From: JBGPLJ01 sp035644395
GTDB lineage: Bacteria; Pseudomonadota; Gammaproteobacteria; Steroidobacterales; Steroidobacteraceae
Direction of reading: 5' to 3'
DNA length: 64,000 nucleotides
Assembly (NCBI GenBank): GCA_035644395.1
Contig: DASQOR010000021.1
Location: forward strand, 47,074 to 111,073
Below the pieces are notes generated by a model. It was not told where the DNA came from and made no database searches. It worked only from the letters and a program-made list of their open reading frames with translations. A program made the translations under genes and the position numbers. Positions 40,409 through 49,258 of the stretch are shown here, in pieces; positions within the stretch are counted from its first letter, which is position 1, and every line of letters begins with the position of its first letter.

Positions 40409-43400
40409 ATGTCCGAGAAGAAGACTTTCCGCAGCGTCCTGATCGCCAACCGGGGCGAGATCGCCATCCGCGTCATGCGCGCGGCCAGCGAGCTCGGCCT
40501 GAGGACGGTCGCCATCTATTCGGAGGAGGACCGCTTCGGCCTCGCCCGCACCAAGGCGGACGAGAGCTACCTGGTGGGCGAGGGCAAATCGCCGGTCGAT
40601 GCCTATCTCGACATCGCCGACATCATCCGCATCGCGGGCGAAGCCGAGGTCGACGCCATCCATCCAGGCTACGGCTTTCTTTCCGAGAATCCGCAGTTCG
40701 CGCAAGCGTGCGCGCAGGCGGGCATCGTCTTCATCGGGCCGACGCCCGACAGCATGCGCAAGCTCGGCAACAAGGTGACGGCCCGCAATCTCGCGGTCGC
40801 AGCCGGCGTTGCCGTGATGCCGGCGACGCCGCCGTTGCCCGACGACCTGGCGCAGTCCGCGAAGCTTGCGGCCGGTATCGGTTATCCGGTGATGCTGAAG
40901 GCGAGCTGGGGCGGGGGCGGACGCGGCATGCGCATCGTCGAAAGCGAGGCGCAGCTCGGTGAACTGCTCGCCGCCGCGCGCCGTGAAGCCAAAGCCGCTT
41001 TCGGCAATGACGAGGTGTACCTCGAGAAACTCGTGCGCCGCGCCCGTCATGTCGAGGTGCAGATCCTCGGCGATGCGCACGGCAACCTCGTGCACCTCTT
41101 CGAACGCGACTGTTCGGTGCAGCGGCGCAACCAGAAAGTCATCGAACGCGCGCCGGCCATCTTCCTCGGCGATGCAGAGCGCGCCGCGCTCTGCGAAGCG
41201 GCGCTCAAGATCGGCCGCGCGGCCGGCTACCGCAATGCCGGCACCGTCGAGTTCCTGCAGGACGCGGACACCGGGCAGTTCTATTTCATCGAGGTGAACC
41301 CGCGCATCCAGGTCGAACACACGGTGACCGAAGGCGTCACGGGGGTCGACCTCGTCAAGGCGCAGATCCGCATCGCCGAAGGCGCGCGTATCGGCACGCC
41401 GGAAAGCGGTGTGCCGGCGCAGGGCGAAATTCGCGTAACGGGCCATGCGATGCAGTGCCGGGTGACGACGGAAGATCCGGAGAACAGTTTCATACCGGAC
41501 TATGGCCGGCTCACGGCGTACCGCAGCCCGGCGGGATTCGGCATCCGGCTCGACGCGGGAACCGCCTATGCCGGCGCCATCATCACGCGCTCCTACGATT
41601 CGTTGCTCGTGAAGGTGACCGCCTGGTCGCCGACGCCCGAGGAAACCATCGCCCGCATGCATCGCGCACTCTGGGAGTTTCGCGTGCGCGGCGTCATGAC
41701 GAACCTGCGTTTCCTCGACCAGCTCATCATGCATCCGCGCTTCGCGCGCGGCGACTACACGACGCGCTTCATCGACGAAACGCCGGAGCTCTTGCGCATC
41801 CCGCGCAAGCGCGACCGCGCGACGCGGCTCCTCAATTTCATCGGCGATGTCATGGTGAACGGCAACGCGGAGGTGAAAAACCGCGCGGCCTCGGTCACGC
41901 CGGGTTACGTGCGGCCGCCACGCCTGAAGCTGGATCCGCCGGCGGACGGCACGAAGCAGAAACTTGAAGCGCTCGGCCCGGCGAAGTTCGCCGAGTGGAT
42001 GCTGAACGAGAAGCGCGTGCTCATTACCGACACGAGCATGCGGGATGCGCACCAGTCGCTCCTCGCGACGCGCATGCGCACGCACGACCTCGTCACGATC
42101 GCGCCGTATTACGCCGGTCTCGCGCCGCAGCTCTTCTCGCTCGAATGCTGGGGCGGCGCGACCTTCGACGTGGCGATGCGCTTCCTGCACGAGTGTCCCT
42201 GGGAACGCCTGGCGGCGCTCCGCGCGGCCGTCCCGAATATTCTTTTACAAATGCTGCTGCGATCGGCGAATGCCGTCGGCTACACGAACTACCCCGATAA
42301 CGTCGTGCGCTACTTCGTCGCTGAGGCCGCAGGCGCGGGCGTCGACGTGTTCCGGATCTTCGATTCGCTCAACTGGGTCGAGAACATGCGAGTCGCGATC
42401 GATGCCGTGCTCGAATCCGGCAAGCTCTGCGAAGCGGCGATCTGCTACACGGGAAACCTGAGCGATCCGTCGTGCACGAAGTACGACCTCAAGTACTACC
42501 TGGGTCTCGCGCAGGAACTGAAGGCGGCAGGCACGCACGTGCTCGGCATCAAGGACATGGCGGGCCTGTGCCGGCCACGGGCGGCGGCGGCACTCGTCAG
42601 GGCGCTGAAGGAAGAGGTCGGGCTGCCGGTACATTTCCACACGCACGACACGAGCGGTATTGCCGCGGCGAGCGTGCTTGCGGCGATCGAAGCGGGTTGC
42701 GATGCCGTCGATGGCGCGCTCGACGCGCTGAGCGGGCTCACGTCGCAACCGAATCTCGGCTCCATCGTCGAGGCCCTGCGCTTTTCGGATCGCGATCCGG
42801 GCCTGGACGTGGACCGGTTGCGCCTGCTGTCCGGCTACTGGGAGCAGGTGCGCCGCCAATATGCCGCGTTCGAGAGCGACATGCGCTCCGGCGCGTCCGA
42901 GATCTATGTGCACGGCATGCCCGGCGGCCAGTACACGAACCTGCGCGAGCAGGCGCGCGCCCTCGGCATCGAGAACCATCGCTGGCCGGAGGTGGCGCAC
43001 GCCTACGCCGAGGTCAACCAGCTCTTTGGCGACATCGTCAAGGTGACGCCGACCTCGAAGGTCGTGGGCGATCTCGCGATCCTGATGGTGACGCAGGGCC
43101 TGAAGGGGAGCGATGTCGTCAATCCGGAAACGGAGGTCGCCTTTCCGGAATCGGTCGTGCAGTTCTTTCGCGGCGAACTGGGCCAGCCGCATGGCGGGTT
43201 CCCACAGGCGCTGCAGCGCAAAGTGCTCAAGGGTGCGGCGCCGCTCACCGTGCGGCCGGGCAAGGTATTGCCGCCCGCGGATCTCGACGCCCAGCGCGCC
43301 GTGGCCGAGAGGGATTGCGGCCGCAAGATCAGCGACGAGGAGCTCGCCTCGTACCTGATGTACCCGAAGGTGTTCGTCGACTATGTCGGGGCGCGCAGCC

Positions 43401-43864
43401 GGTTCGGCAACGTGAGCGTGCTGCCGACCTCCGTCTTTTTCTACGGCATGCAGCCGGGCCAGGAAGTCAGCGTCGACCTCGAGCGCGGCAAGACGCTGAT
43501 CCTGCGCTTCGTCGCGGTGAGCGAGCCGCACGACGACGGTACGCGCACCGTGTTCTTCGAATTGAACGGCCAGCCGCGCGCCGTGCGCGTCCATGACCGC
43601 ACGCAGGTGGCGAAACGTCCGCCGCGGCGGCAGGCGGAACCCGGCAATGCCGCGCAGGTCGCCGCGCCGATGCCGGGCACCATCACCACCGTCGCGGTGA
43701 AGTCCGGCCAGAAGGTCAAGCGCGGCGAGGTCCTGGTAACGCTCGAGGCCATGAAGATGGAAACCTCGGTGCGGGCCGAGCGCGACGGCGAGGTCGGCGA
43801 GGTCCTGGTGCGGCCGGGCCTGCAGGTCGACGCGAAAGACCTGCTCCTCGTCCTGCAACTGTAA
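40409..43864 (+). CDS. pyc: Pyruvate carboxylase (single-chain)
   Basis: The 1151-residue enzyme carboxylates pyruvate to oxaloacetate, replenishing the TCA cycle. Biotin carboxylase comes first: VLIANRGEIAIRVMRAA near 11, ATP-grasp KASWGGGGRGMRIV near 164, and FIEVNPRIQVEHTVTE near 293. The carboxyltransferase barrel begins at DTSMRDAHQSLLATRMRTHDL near 540 and includes GIKDMAGLCRP and HFHTHDTSG near 745 (metal His). The C-terminal biotinyl domain has VTLEAMKMETS with Lys1116 as the biotin site. Length matches the eukaryote-like alpha4 form, not the split alpha/beta form common in some gammaproteobacteria. It lies 88 bases before the large regulator gene. Confidence 0.96.
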   Translation: MSEKKTFRSVLIANRGEIAIRVMRAASELGLRTVAIYSEEDRFGLARTKADESYLVGEGKSPVDAYLDIADIIRIAGEAEVDAIHPGYGFLSENPQFAQACAQAGIVFIGPTPDSMRKLGNKVTARNLAVAAGVAVMPATPPLPDDLAQSAKLAAGIGYPVMLKASWGGGGRGMRIVESEAQLGELLAAARREAKAAFGNDEVYLEKLVRRARHVEVQILGDAHGNLVHLFERDCSVQRRNQKVIERAPAIFLGDAERAALCEAALKIGRAAGYRNAGTVEFLQDADTGQFYFIEVNPRIQVEHTVTEGVTGVDLVKAQIRIAEGARIGTPESGVPAQGEIRVTGHAMQCRVTTEDPENSFIPDYGRLTAYRSPAGFGIRLDAGTAYAGAIITRSYDSLLVKVTAWSPTPEETIARMHRALWEFRVRGVMTNLRFLDQLIMHPRFARGDYTTRFIDETPELLRIPRKRDRATRLLNFIGDVMVNGNAEVKNRAASVTPGYVRPPRLKLDPPADGTKQKLEALGPAKFAEWMLNEKRVLITDTSMRDAHQSLLATRMRTHDLVTIAPYYAGLAPQLFSLECWGGATFDVAMRFLHECPWERLAALRAAVPNILLQMLLRSANAVGYTNYPDNVVRYFVAEAAGAGVDVFRIFDSLNWVENMRVAIDAVLESGKLCEAAICYTGNLSDPSCTKYDLKYYLGLAQELKAAGTHVLGIKDMAGLCRPRAAAALVRALKEEVGLPVHFHTHDTSGIAAASVLAAIEAGCDAVDGALDALSGLTSQPNLGSIVEALRFSDRDPGLDVDRLRLLSGYWEQVRRQYAAFESDMRSGASEIYVHGMPGGQYTNLREQARALGIENHRWPEVAHAYAEVNQLFGDIVKVTPTSKVVGDLAILMVTQGLKGSDVVNPETEVAFPESVVQFFRGELGQPHGGFPQALQRKVLKGAAPLTVRPGKVLPPADLDAQRAVAERDCGRKISDEELASYLMYPKVFVDYVGARSRFGNVSVLPTSVFFYGMQPGQEVSVDLERGKTLILRFVAVSEPHDDGTRTVFFELNGQPRAVRVHDRTQVAKRPPRRQAEPGNAAQVAAPMPGTITTVAVKSGQKVKRGEVLVTLEAMKMETSVRAERDGEVGEVLVRPGLQVDAKDLLLVLQL

Positions 43865-43951
43865 GAGGACTGTAAGTCCGGGTTCCCGGCTGCGCTGCTA
43901 GCGTCCGCGGCAGGCCATGAAAGTTGAGTCGCCCGTGACCCCTCTGGTTCA

Positions 43952-46900
43952 ATGGCTGCCGCCATGACAAAGGAAGGCGCCGCGGCGTACGTGCAATACG
44001 CCAAGACGACGCGCCCACAACCGACCGAGATCGTCTCGAGGCCGAGGCTGTTCGAGGCGATCGACCGCGCCATCGGCAAGCCCATCGTCTGGATCGCGGG
44101 GCCTCCCGGATCCGGCAAGACGACGCTCGCCGCGGACTACTGCGCGCAGCGCCCGGTCGAAGCGCTCTGGTACCAGGTCGATTCGGGCGACGTCGATGCG
44201 GCCACGTTCTTCTACTACATCGGCCAGAGCGTGCTGCAGCGGCGCATCGGCGACCGGCCGCTGCCGGTGCTGTCGGCCGAATACCTCGGCGACCTCGAGA
44301 CCTTCACGCGGCGGTTCTTCCGCGACCTCTTCAGCCGCATGCGTCCGCCGTTCGCGCTCGTGTTCGACAACTACCAGGACGCGCCCGACACCGTCGGCTT
44401 GCACGAGCTCGTGCGTTTTGGCCTGAGCGAAGTGCCCCCGGGCGGCAGCATCATCTTCGTCGGCCGCACGGAGCCGCCACCGTCCTTCGCGCGCTTTCGC
44501 GCGAACGGCCAGATGAGCGTGCTCGGCTGGGAGGACCTGAAACTCACGCGCCGCGAGCACGACGACATCGTCGCCCTGCGCAACGTCACGATGGACGAAG
44601 CGGGGCTGCAGCGACTCTACGAGCGCACGCAGGGCTGGGCCGTCGGGCTCGTGCTGCTCCTGAGCGATGCGGGGACTTCGCAGGCGACCAGCACGGCGCC
44701 GCTCACGCCGCACCTGCTGTTCGATTACCTGGGCGATGAGGTCTTCCAGAAGTTCGACGCCGAGACTCGCGATTTCCTGCTCCGGACCGCAGCCCTGCCC
44801 CACGTGAGCGCAGGCATCGCGGCAAGGCAATGCCCGGAACTGGACATTCCGGTCATCTTCGGCCGGCTGACGCGCTTCTACTTCCTGCTGACCTCCATCC
44901 CGGCGCAGCCCGAGACGCTCTTCCAGTACCACCCGCTGGTACGCGAGTTTCTCGGGCGCAAGGCGCGCGAACTCTACCCGGCGGCGAAGCACGCGGAAAT
45001 CCTGCGGCGGGCCGCCGCCATTCTCAACGAGGATGGTCAACCGGAGGAGGCGGCGCAGATCCTGATCGGGGCACGCGACTGGAGCGCGCTCGCGGAACTC
45101 GCGCGCAAGCACGCCGGCCGAATGCTCGCGCAGGGCCGCGGTGAAACGCTCACGCGCTGGATCCACTCGCTACCGGTCGACGAGCTCGATGCGGACCCAT
45201 GGCTCGTCTGCTGGCTCGCCGAGGCACGCTTTGCGACCGCGCCGCGTGAAGCGACCGCGCTCTTCGAACGCGCGTATCGCGGGTTCGCGGGCCTTGCACA
45301 GCCGAACCTGCGCGGCCAGTTCCTCACGCTCGCCGGCGTGATGGATACGCTCATGCACGATCCCGACGATCTGAAACCGCTCGATCCCTGGATCGCGGAA
45401 GCGGAGCGCCTGATCGCGGCACAAGCGTCCTGGCCCGACCGCGACATCCAGGGCCACGTCACGCAAAGCCTCTACATGGCGCTCGTGCTGCGCCAGCCGC
45501 ATCACCCGAAGCTGCCGGAGTGGGGCGAGCGCACGATGGCGGTGGTCGCCAGCGGCACGGACGCGAAGCTTCGCATGCTCGCCGGGCTCTACCTCGCGAC
45601 GACGCTCATGTGGACGGGGCAATTCGCGCGGGCAGCGCCGCTCCTCGACACCATGCGCGCGATCGCGGACCAGCCCGAGATTTCGCCGGCCGTGCTCATG
45701 ACCTTGCGGCAGATCGAATCCATGTACTACATGCTGCTCGGCAACCAGGAAGCCTGCCTCGATGCCGTGTACGACGGGCTCGACATCGCCCGCAACACCG
45801 GCGTGCAGCTCTGGAACAATACGCTGCTCGTCGACGGCGTCGGCGCCTCGCTCGCGGCGGGCGATCTCGAAACCTCCGCGAAGCTGCTGCAGGAGCTCGA
45901 GCAGCGTCCGTTCGGCACGCGCCGATTCACGCTGTGTCTCTATCAGTATGTCAGCGGCTGGTATGCGCTTCTCCGGGGCGATGCCTACGAGGCTTACAAC
46001 CACGCGCGCGAGTCGGTGCGCTTTGCCACCGAACTCGGCGCACCTTTCTTCCAGGCGTTCACCGGGCTCGGGCTCGCGCAGACCCAGATCGCGCTCGGCG
46101 ACTACAAGGCGGCGACCGAGCAGCTCGCGACCGTGAGCGCGATTGCGCTGCCGATGCGCAGCCGGCTGTTCGAGTACATGCTGCAGCTCTCGCTCGCGTA
46201 CATCGAATTCCGCCGGGGGAACGACGCCGACGGCCGCCAGCGCCTGCGCGACGCCTTCGCGCTGGGGCGCGAGCGCGGCCTGATGAACGCGATGTTCTGG
46301 CTGCCCGAGCAGATGGCGGAGCTCTGTGCGCGGGCGATCGAGGCGGGCATCGAACCCGCGTACGTCCGTAACCTCATCCAGTCGCGCAGCCTCTGGCCGA
46401 AGGAGCCGCCGTACGAACTCGAGCAATGGCCCTGGCCGTTGCGCGTGCGCGTGCTCGGCCGGTTCGACGTGCAGTATCCGGGGCGCGACCCGGAAGCGAC
46501 CGGACGTTCGCAGGTGCGGCCGCTCGAACTCCTGAAGGCGCTGATCGCCTTCGGCGGACGCGACGTCGGGCTCGAGCGCGTCGCCGACGCGATGTGGCCG
46601 CGCATCGACAGCGACTATGCGCAACGCTCTCTCACGACGACGCTCCATCGCCTGCGCAAGCTCCTTGCCGACGATGGGGCGATCCTGCTGCTCGATGGCA
46701 AGCTGTCGTTGAGCGCGCGGCACTTCTGGCTCGACACCTGGGCGCTCGAGCAGGATCTCGCGAAGTTCGCGCGGGCGGTGCGTGTCACGCCGGTGCCCGA
46801 TGCGGCACTCCTGCAGGTGCTCGTTGACCGGGTGTTCGATCTTTACCGGGGCGCGCTCCTCGAAGAGGACCGCGACTACGCGTGGGCGGTAGCGCCGCGG

Positions 46901-47188
46901 CAGCAGCTGCATTCCCGCGTGCTGCGCTTCCTCGTCGACGCCGGCCGGCTACTCGAGACGCACGGCCGGCTCGAAGCGGCGGAAGGGCTTTACCGGCGCG
47001 GGCTCGAGATCGATCCGCTCGCCGAGAATCTCTATCGCCAGCTGATGGTTGCCTACCAGCGCTCGGAGCGCATCGCGGAGGCGATGGAGACGTATCAGCG
47101 GTGCCGGGAGACGCTGCGGCAGAGCCTGCAGGTCGAGCCTTCGCCCGAGACGCAGACGCTCTATCAGGCCGTGTCGAGACCGCGCTAG
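43952..47188 (+). CDS. Large MalT-like STAND ATPase with C-terminal SARP-type winged helix and BTAD domain
   Basis: The 1078-residue protein begins with a MalT/LuxR-type ATPase: Walker A GPPGSGKTTLAADYC near 50, ALVFDNYQDAPD near 133 (Walker B), and GWAVGLVLLLSDAG near 230. A long helical-repeat region follows (about 330-820). Instead of the LuxR helix-turn-helix that ends MalT, it has an OmpR-like winged helix (RVRVLGRFDVQYPG to VADAMWP, about 830-890) and a BTAD domain ending LAENLYRQLMVAYQRSERIAEAMETYQRC. This is a signal-sensing transcription activator; its ligand and targets are unknown. The stop overlaps that of the convergent outer-membrane gene (CTAG). Confidence 0.88.
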   Translation: MAAAMTKEGAAAYVQYAKTTRPQPTEIVSRPRLFEAIDRAIGKPIVWIAGPPGSGKTTLAADYCAQRPVEALWYQVDSGDVDAATFFYYIGQSVLQRRIGDRPLPVLSAEYLGDLETFTRRFFRDLFSRMRPPFALVFDNYQDAPDTVGLHELVRFGLSEVPPGGSIIFVGRTEPPPSFARFRANGQMSVLGWEDLKLTRREHDDIVALRNVTMDEAGLQRLYERTQGWAVGLVLLLSDAGTSQATSTAPLTPHLLFDYLGDEVFQKFDAETRDFLLRTAALPHVSAGIAARQCPELDIPVIFGRLTRFYFLLTSIPAQPETLFQYHPLVREFLGRKARELYPAAKHAEILRRAAAILNEDGQPEEAAQILIGARDWSALAELARKHAGRMLAQGRGETLTRWIHSLPVDELDADPWLVCWLAEARFATAPREATALFERAYRGFAGLAQPNLRGQFLTLAGVMDTLMHDPDDLKPLDPWIAEAERLIAAQASWPDRDIQGHVTQSLYMALVLRQPHHPKLPEWGERTMAVVASGTDAKLRMLAGLYLATTLMWTGQFARAAPLLDTMRAIADQPEISPAVLMTLRQIESMYYMLLGNQEACLDAVYDGLDIARNTGVQLWNNTLLVDGVGASLAAGDLETSAKLLQELEQRPFGTRRFTLCLYQYVSGWYALLRGDAYEAYNHARESVRFATELGAPFFQAFTGLGLAQTQIALGDYKAATEQLATVSAIALPMRSRLFEYMLQLSLAYIEFRRGNDADGRQRLRDAFALGRERGLMNAMFWLPEQMAELCARAIEAGIEPAYVRNLIQSRSLWPKEPPYELEQWPWPLRVRVLGRFDVQYPGRDPEATGRSQVRPLELLKALIAFGGRDVGLERVADAMWPRIDSDYAQRSLTTTLHRLRKLLADDGAILLLDGKLSLSARHFWLDTWALEQDLAKFARAVRVTPVPDAALLQVLVDRVFDLYRGALLEEDRDYAWAVAPRQQLHSRVLRFLVDAGRLLETHGRLEAAEGLYRRGLEIDPLAENLYRQLMVAYQRSERIAEAMETYQRCRETLRQSLQVEPSPETQTLYQAVSRPR

Positions 47189-48471
47189 TTGCGCCAGCTG
47201 TAGCGGACGGCTAGCTGCACCTGGTGTTCAGTCGCGTGCACGGGTTCGCCGAGCATCACCCGGCCCGTGAGCATTGCGTCGATCGTCAGCGACTCGACCG
47301 CGACCTGCCAGCTGTCATTGAAGTCCACGAGATAGGCAAAGGTCCATGCGTGGCCGGCATCCCAGTTGCGAAAGCCCGTGCCCATCGTCTGGTCGCTCCC
47401 GAAGTCGTCGTAGCGCGCAGTCAATCGGTGGCGGCCGAAGCCCTTGCTCGCGAGCAGGAACCAGGAATCCATGTCGAGCTCGTACTGCTTGACGCCGCTC
47501 GGGATGAACCCGACCGCCGTATCGCCGCTCAACCACTGGCCGATCAGGGTCCAGTCGCGCGGCAGCTCGACGCGCGCACCGAGGCTGTCGTAGCGCGTGA
47601 GCCAGGCGAAGTCATATTCGAACTTGCTCAGGTCCGCGCGGTTGTCGTAGTGAGTCGCGCGCAGCGTCAGGAAATTCGACTGCTTCCACTCGGCGCCCGC
47701 GTAGTAGCCGATCCGGTTGTCGATCTCGTGGAAGAACTCGAAGCCGTTGCGAAACTCGGCATTCGGCGGCGGCGTGAGGAAGAAGATCGGAATGAACGGC
47801 AGGCGGCCGAAGAGCGGCGTCTGGCGGTCATTCAGCGACCAGCCGCGAAACGACATGAGAAGCCCCACGTCGTCGTTCCATTTGTAAAGCGAGGCGTAGA
47901 GCGTGAGGTCGCCCGTGCCATGGCTCTGGCTGCCGAGCCAGGTTGCACTCACCTCGGCGCCGATCGTGCGGAATTCCTCGCCGAACCAGGTGTTGATGGC
48001 CGAAGCGCTGATCGAGTAAGGGCTGGACCAGCCCGGCCCGCGGTTTTCGAGCGACACCGGCGGATAGAACGCGCCGACCTTCGTACGCCAGCGCCAGCCG
48101 CCATGCGGGTAGGTTTTCCAGTCGAGATACATCTCGGTGACGTCGACCGGATTCTTGTCGTCGTCGCCGTAGGTGTTGAGCGTCGCGTGCACGCTCAGCG
48201 TATCGGTGAACCGGCCGCGATAGTCGAGGAAGATGCGCCCGACGTGAAAGCCGTCGTCGTTGTCATCGAATCGCTGCTTGCCGCCGCCGCCCTCTAGGTA
48301 GGAGGGCAGTCCATCGGAGGCCACCGCGCGCAGATCGACGCTCAAGAGAAACGATTGCGCATCGTCGGACGCGTCTCCCGATTCGGATCCGGCGAGCGCC
48401 GGGCTCGCGGGCCAAAGCAGTGCGCACGCCATCAGGCCCGCCGCTGCAGTCGTGTTCAGTAATCGTCCCAT
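47185..48471 (-). CDS. Probable outer-membrane beta-barrel protein
   Basis: The 428-residue protein has a signal peptide (LMACALLWPASPALA) and many alternating amphipathic segments with aromatic ends: VGRIFLDYRGRF, LSVHATLNTYGDD, TEMYLDWKTYPHGGWRWRTKVGAFYPP, TLRATHYDN and HQVQLAVRYSW. These fit a porin-like barrel. It lacks a recognisable named family. It follows and overlaps (16 bases) the cupredoxin-like gene in one operon, suggesting they work together at the cell envelope. The adjacent large regulator is a candidate activator. Confidence 0.75.
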   Translation of the reverse strand: MGRLLNTTAAAGLMACALLWPASPALAGSESGDASDDAQSFLLSVDLRAVASDGLPSYLEGGGGKQRFDDNDDGFHVGRIFLDYRGRFTDTLSVHATLNTYGDDDKNPVDVTEMYLDWKTYPHGGWRWRTKVGAFYPPVSLENRGPGWSSPYSISASAINTWFGEEFRTIGAEVSATWLGSQSHGTGDLTLYASLYKWNDDVGLLMSFRGWSLNDRQTPLFGRLPFIPIFFLTPPPNAEFRNGFEFFHEIDNRIGYYAGAEWKQSNFLTLRATHYDNRADLSKFEYDFAWLTRYDSLGARVELPRDWTLIGQWLSGDTAVGFIPSGVKQYELDMDSWFLLASKGFGRHRLTARYDDFGSDQTMGTGFRNWDAGHAWTFAYLVDFNDSWQVAVESLTIDAMLTGRVMLGEPVHATEHQVQLAVRYSWRN

Positions 48472-49118
48472 GGCTTGCCATTCGCCGGCTGTGCGGCCGG
48501 CGCCTTGACCTTGCGATCGAGCTTGAAGGTTTCCTTGAGATCGAGCCGGTCCCCTACGTCGATCAGCCGGTGCAGGCTGTCGGCGGTGTCGCGGATGCGC
48601 GGGCTCCAGATGCGAAGGTCATAGCGCCCGATCGGCAGCGCGCCGCTTGCCCAGCGGCCGTCGATGTCCGTCTTGCCGAACCACGGCGAGTCGGCGACGT
48701 AGATGTAGCCAAGCATGTTGTCGTGGATGTTGCAGCCGAGCGTCACGACGCCCGCGCGATCGAAGAGCACCGGCGGATGCGCGCTCCCCTTGTAGAGCGG
48801 CAGCTGGAACGGCTTCGCCGGCGAGAACGAATACACCTGGTGACTCACGCTGTCGCTGTTCGGAAAGTCGACCCAGGTGCCCGCCTCGATGACGAGCACT
48901 TGCGGCACGAATTCGCGATTGCGCTGATCCATCTGCGCATGCGCGCGGTTCGCCGATTCCGTCTTCACGGCCCTGCCGTCGCTCGGACTGACGACGACCA
49001 CGACGTCCGCGACGGGCCGGCCGGCGGGGTCCACGACCTGCACGCTCAGGGCTTGCGCCGCAGTGCAATAGCCCGCGACACTCAAGGCAAGAAACGCTTG
49101 AAACAGCGGCGTTTTCAT
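48456..49118 (-). CDS. Secreted cupredoxin-like protein (methylamine-utilisation-like)
   Basis: The 220-residue protein has a signal peptide (LFQAFLALSVAGYCTAAQA). A cupredoxin-like domain follows, with a possible copper His in SDSVSHQVYSF near 93 and the later ligands in VVTLGCNIHDNMLGYIYVADS near 129 (Cys-x-His-x-x-Met). This is the pattern seen in proteins annotated as methylamine utilisation proteins, though no methylamine dehydrogenase is here. DIDGRWASGALPIGRYDLRIWSP is a transthyretin-like strand pair. The chosen ATG puts the signal peptide at the start; in-frame upstream starts exist. It overlaps the barrel gene by 16 bases. Confidence 0.8.
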   Translation of the reverse strand: MKTPLFQAFLALSVAGYCTAAQALSVQVVDPAGRPVADVVVVVSPSDGRAVKTESANRAHAQMDQRNREFVPQVLVIEAGTWVDFPNSDSVSHQVYSFSPAKPFQLPLYKGSAHPPVLFDRAGVVTLGCNIHDNMLGYIYVADSPWFGKTDIDGRWASGALPIGRYDLRIWSPRIRDTADSLHRLIDVGDRLDLKETFKLDRKVKAPAAQPANGKPWDDY

Positions 49119-49258
49119 CGGCGGGGCCATCCTGACCGATCCGGCCGCTCCGCGAGTTAGACGCGCGTCGCAGTTTGACAATATCCGCGTGGCCCTTAGC
49201 CCGCAGCCTTCCTACAGTAGGTACCCGGTTCCCTCGGCGCCCCTTAAAAGCCCTGACC

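Noticed and set aside
40241..42190. 649-codon minus-strand open frame opposite pyruvate carboxylase
   Set aside because: It lies antisense to conserved biotin carboxylase motifs, and its composition is that of a shadow frame.
49175..49258. Start of the GGDEF-EAL gene at 49175
   Set aside because: The extra 28 residues are proline- and arginine-rich without family likeness, and TTGACA at 49175-49180 looks like promoter sequence; GTG at 49259 puts the membrane helix at the N-terminus.
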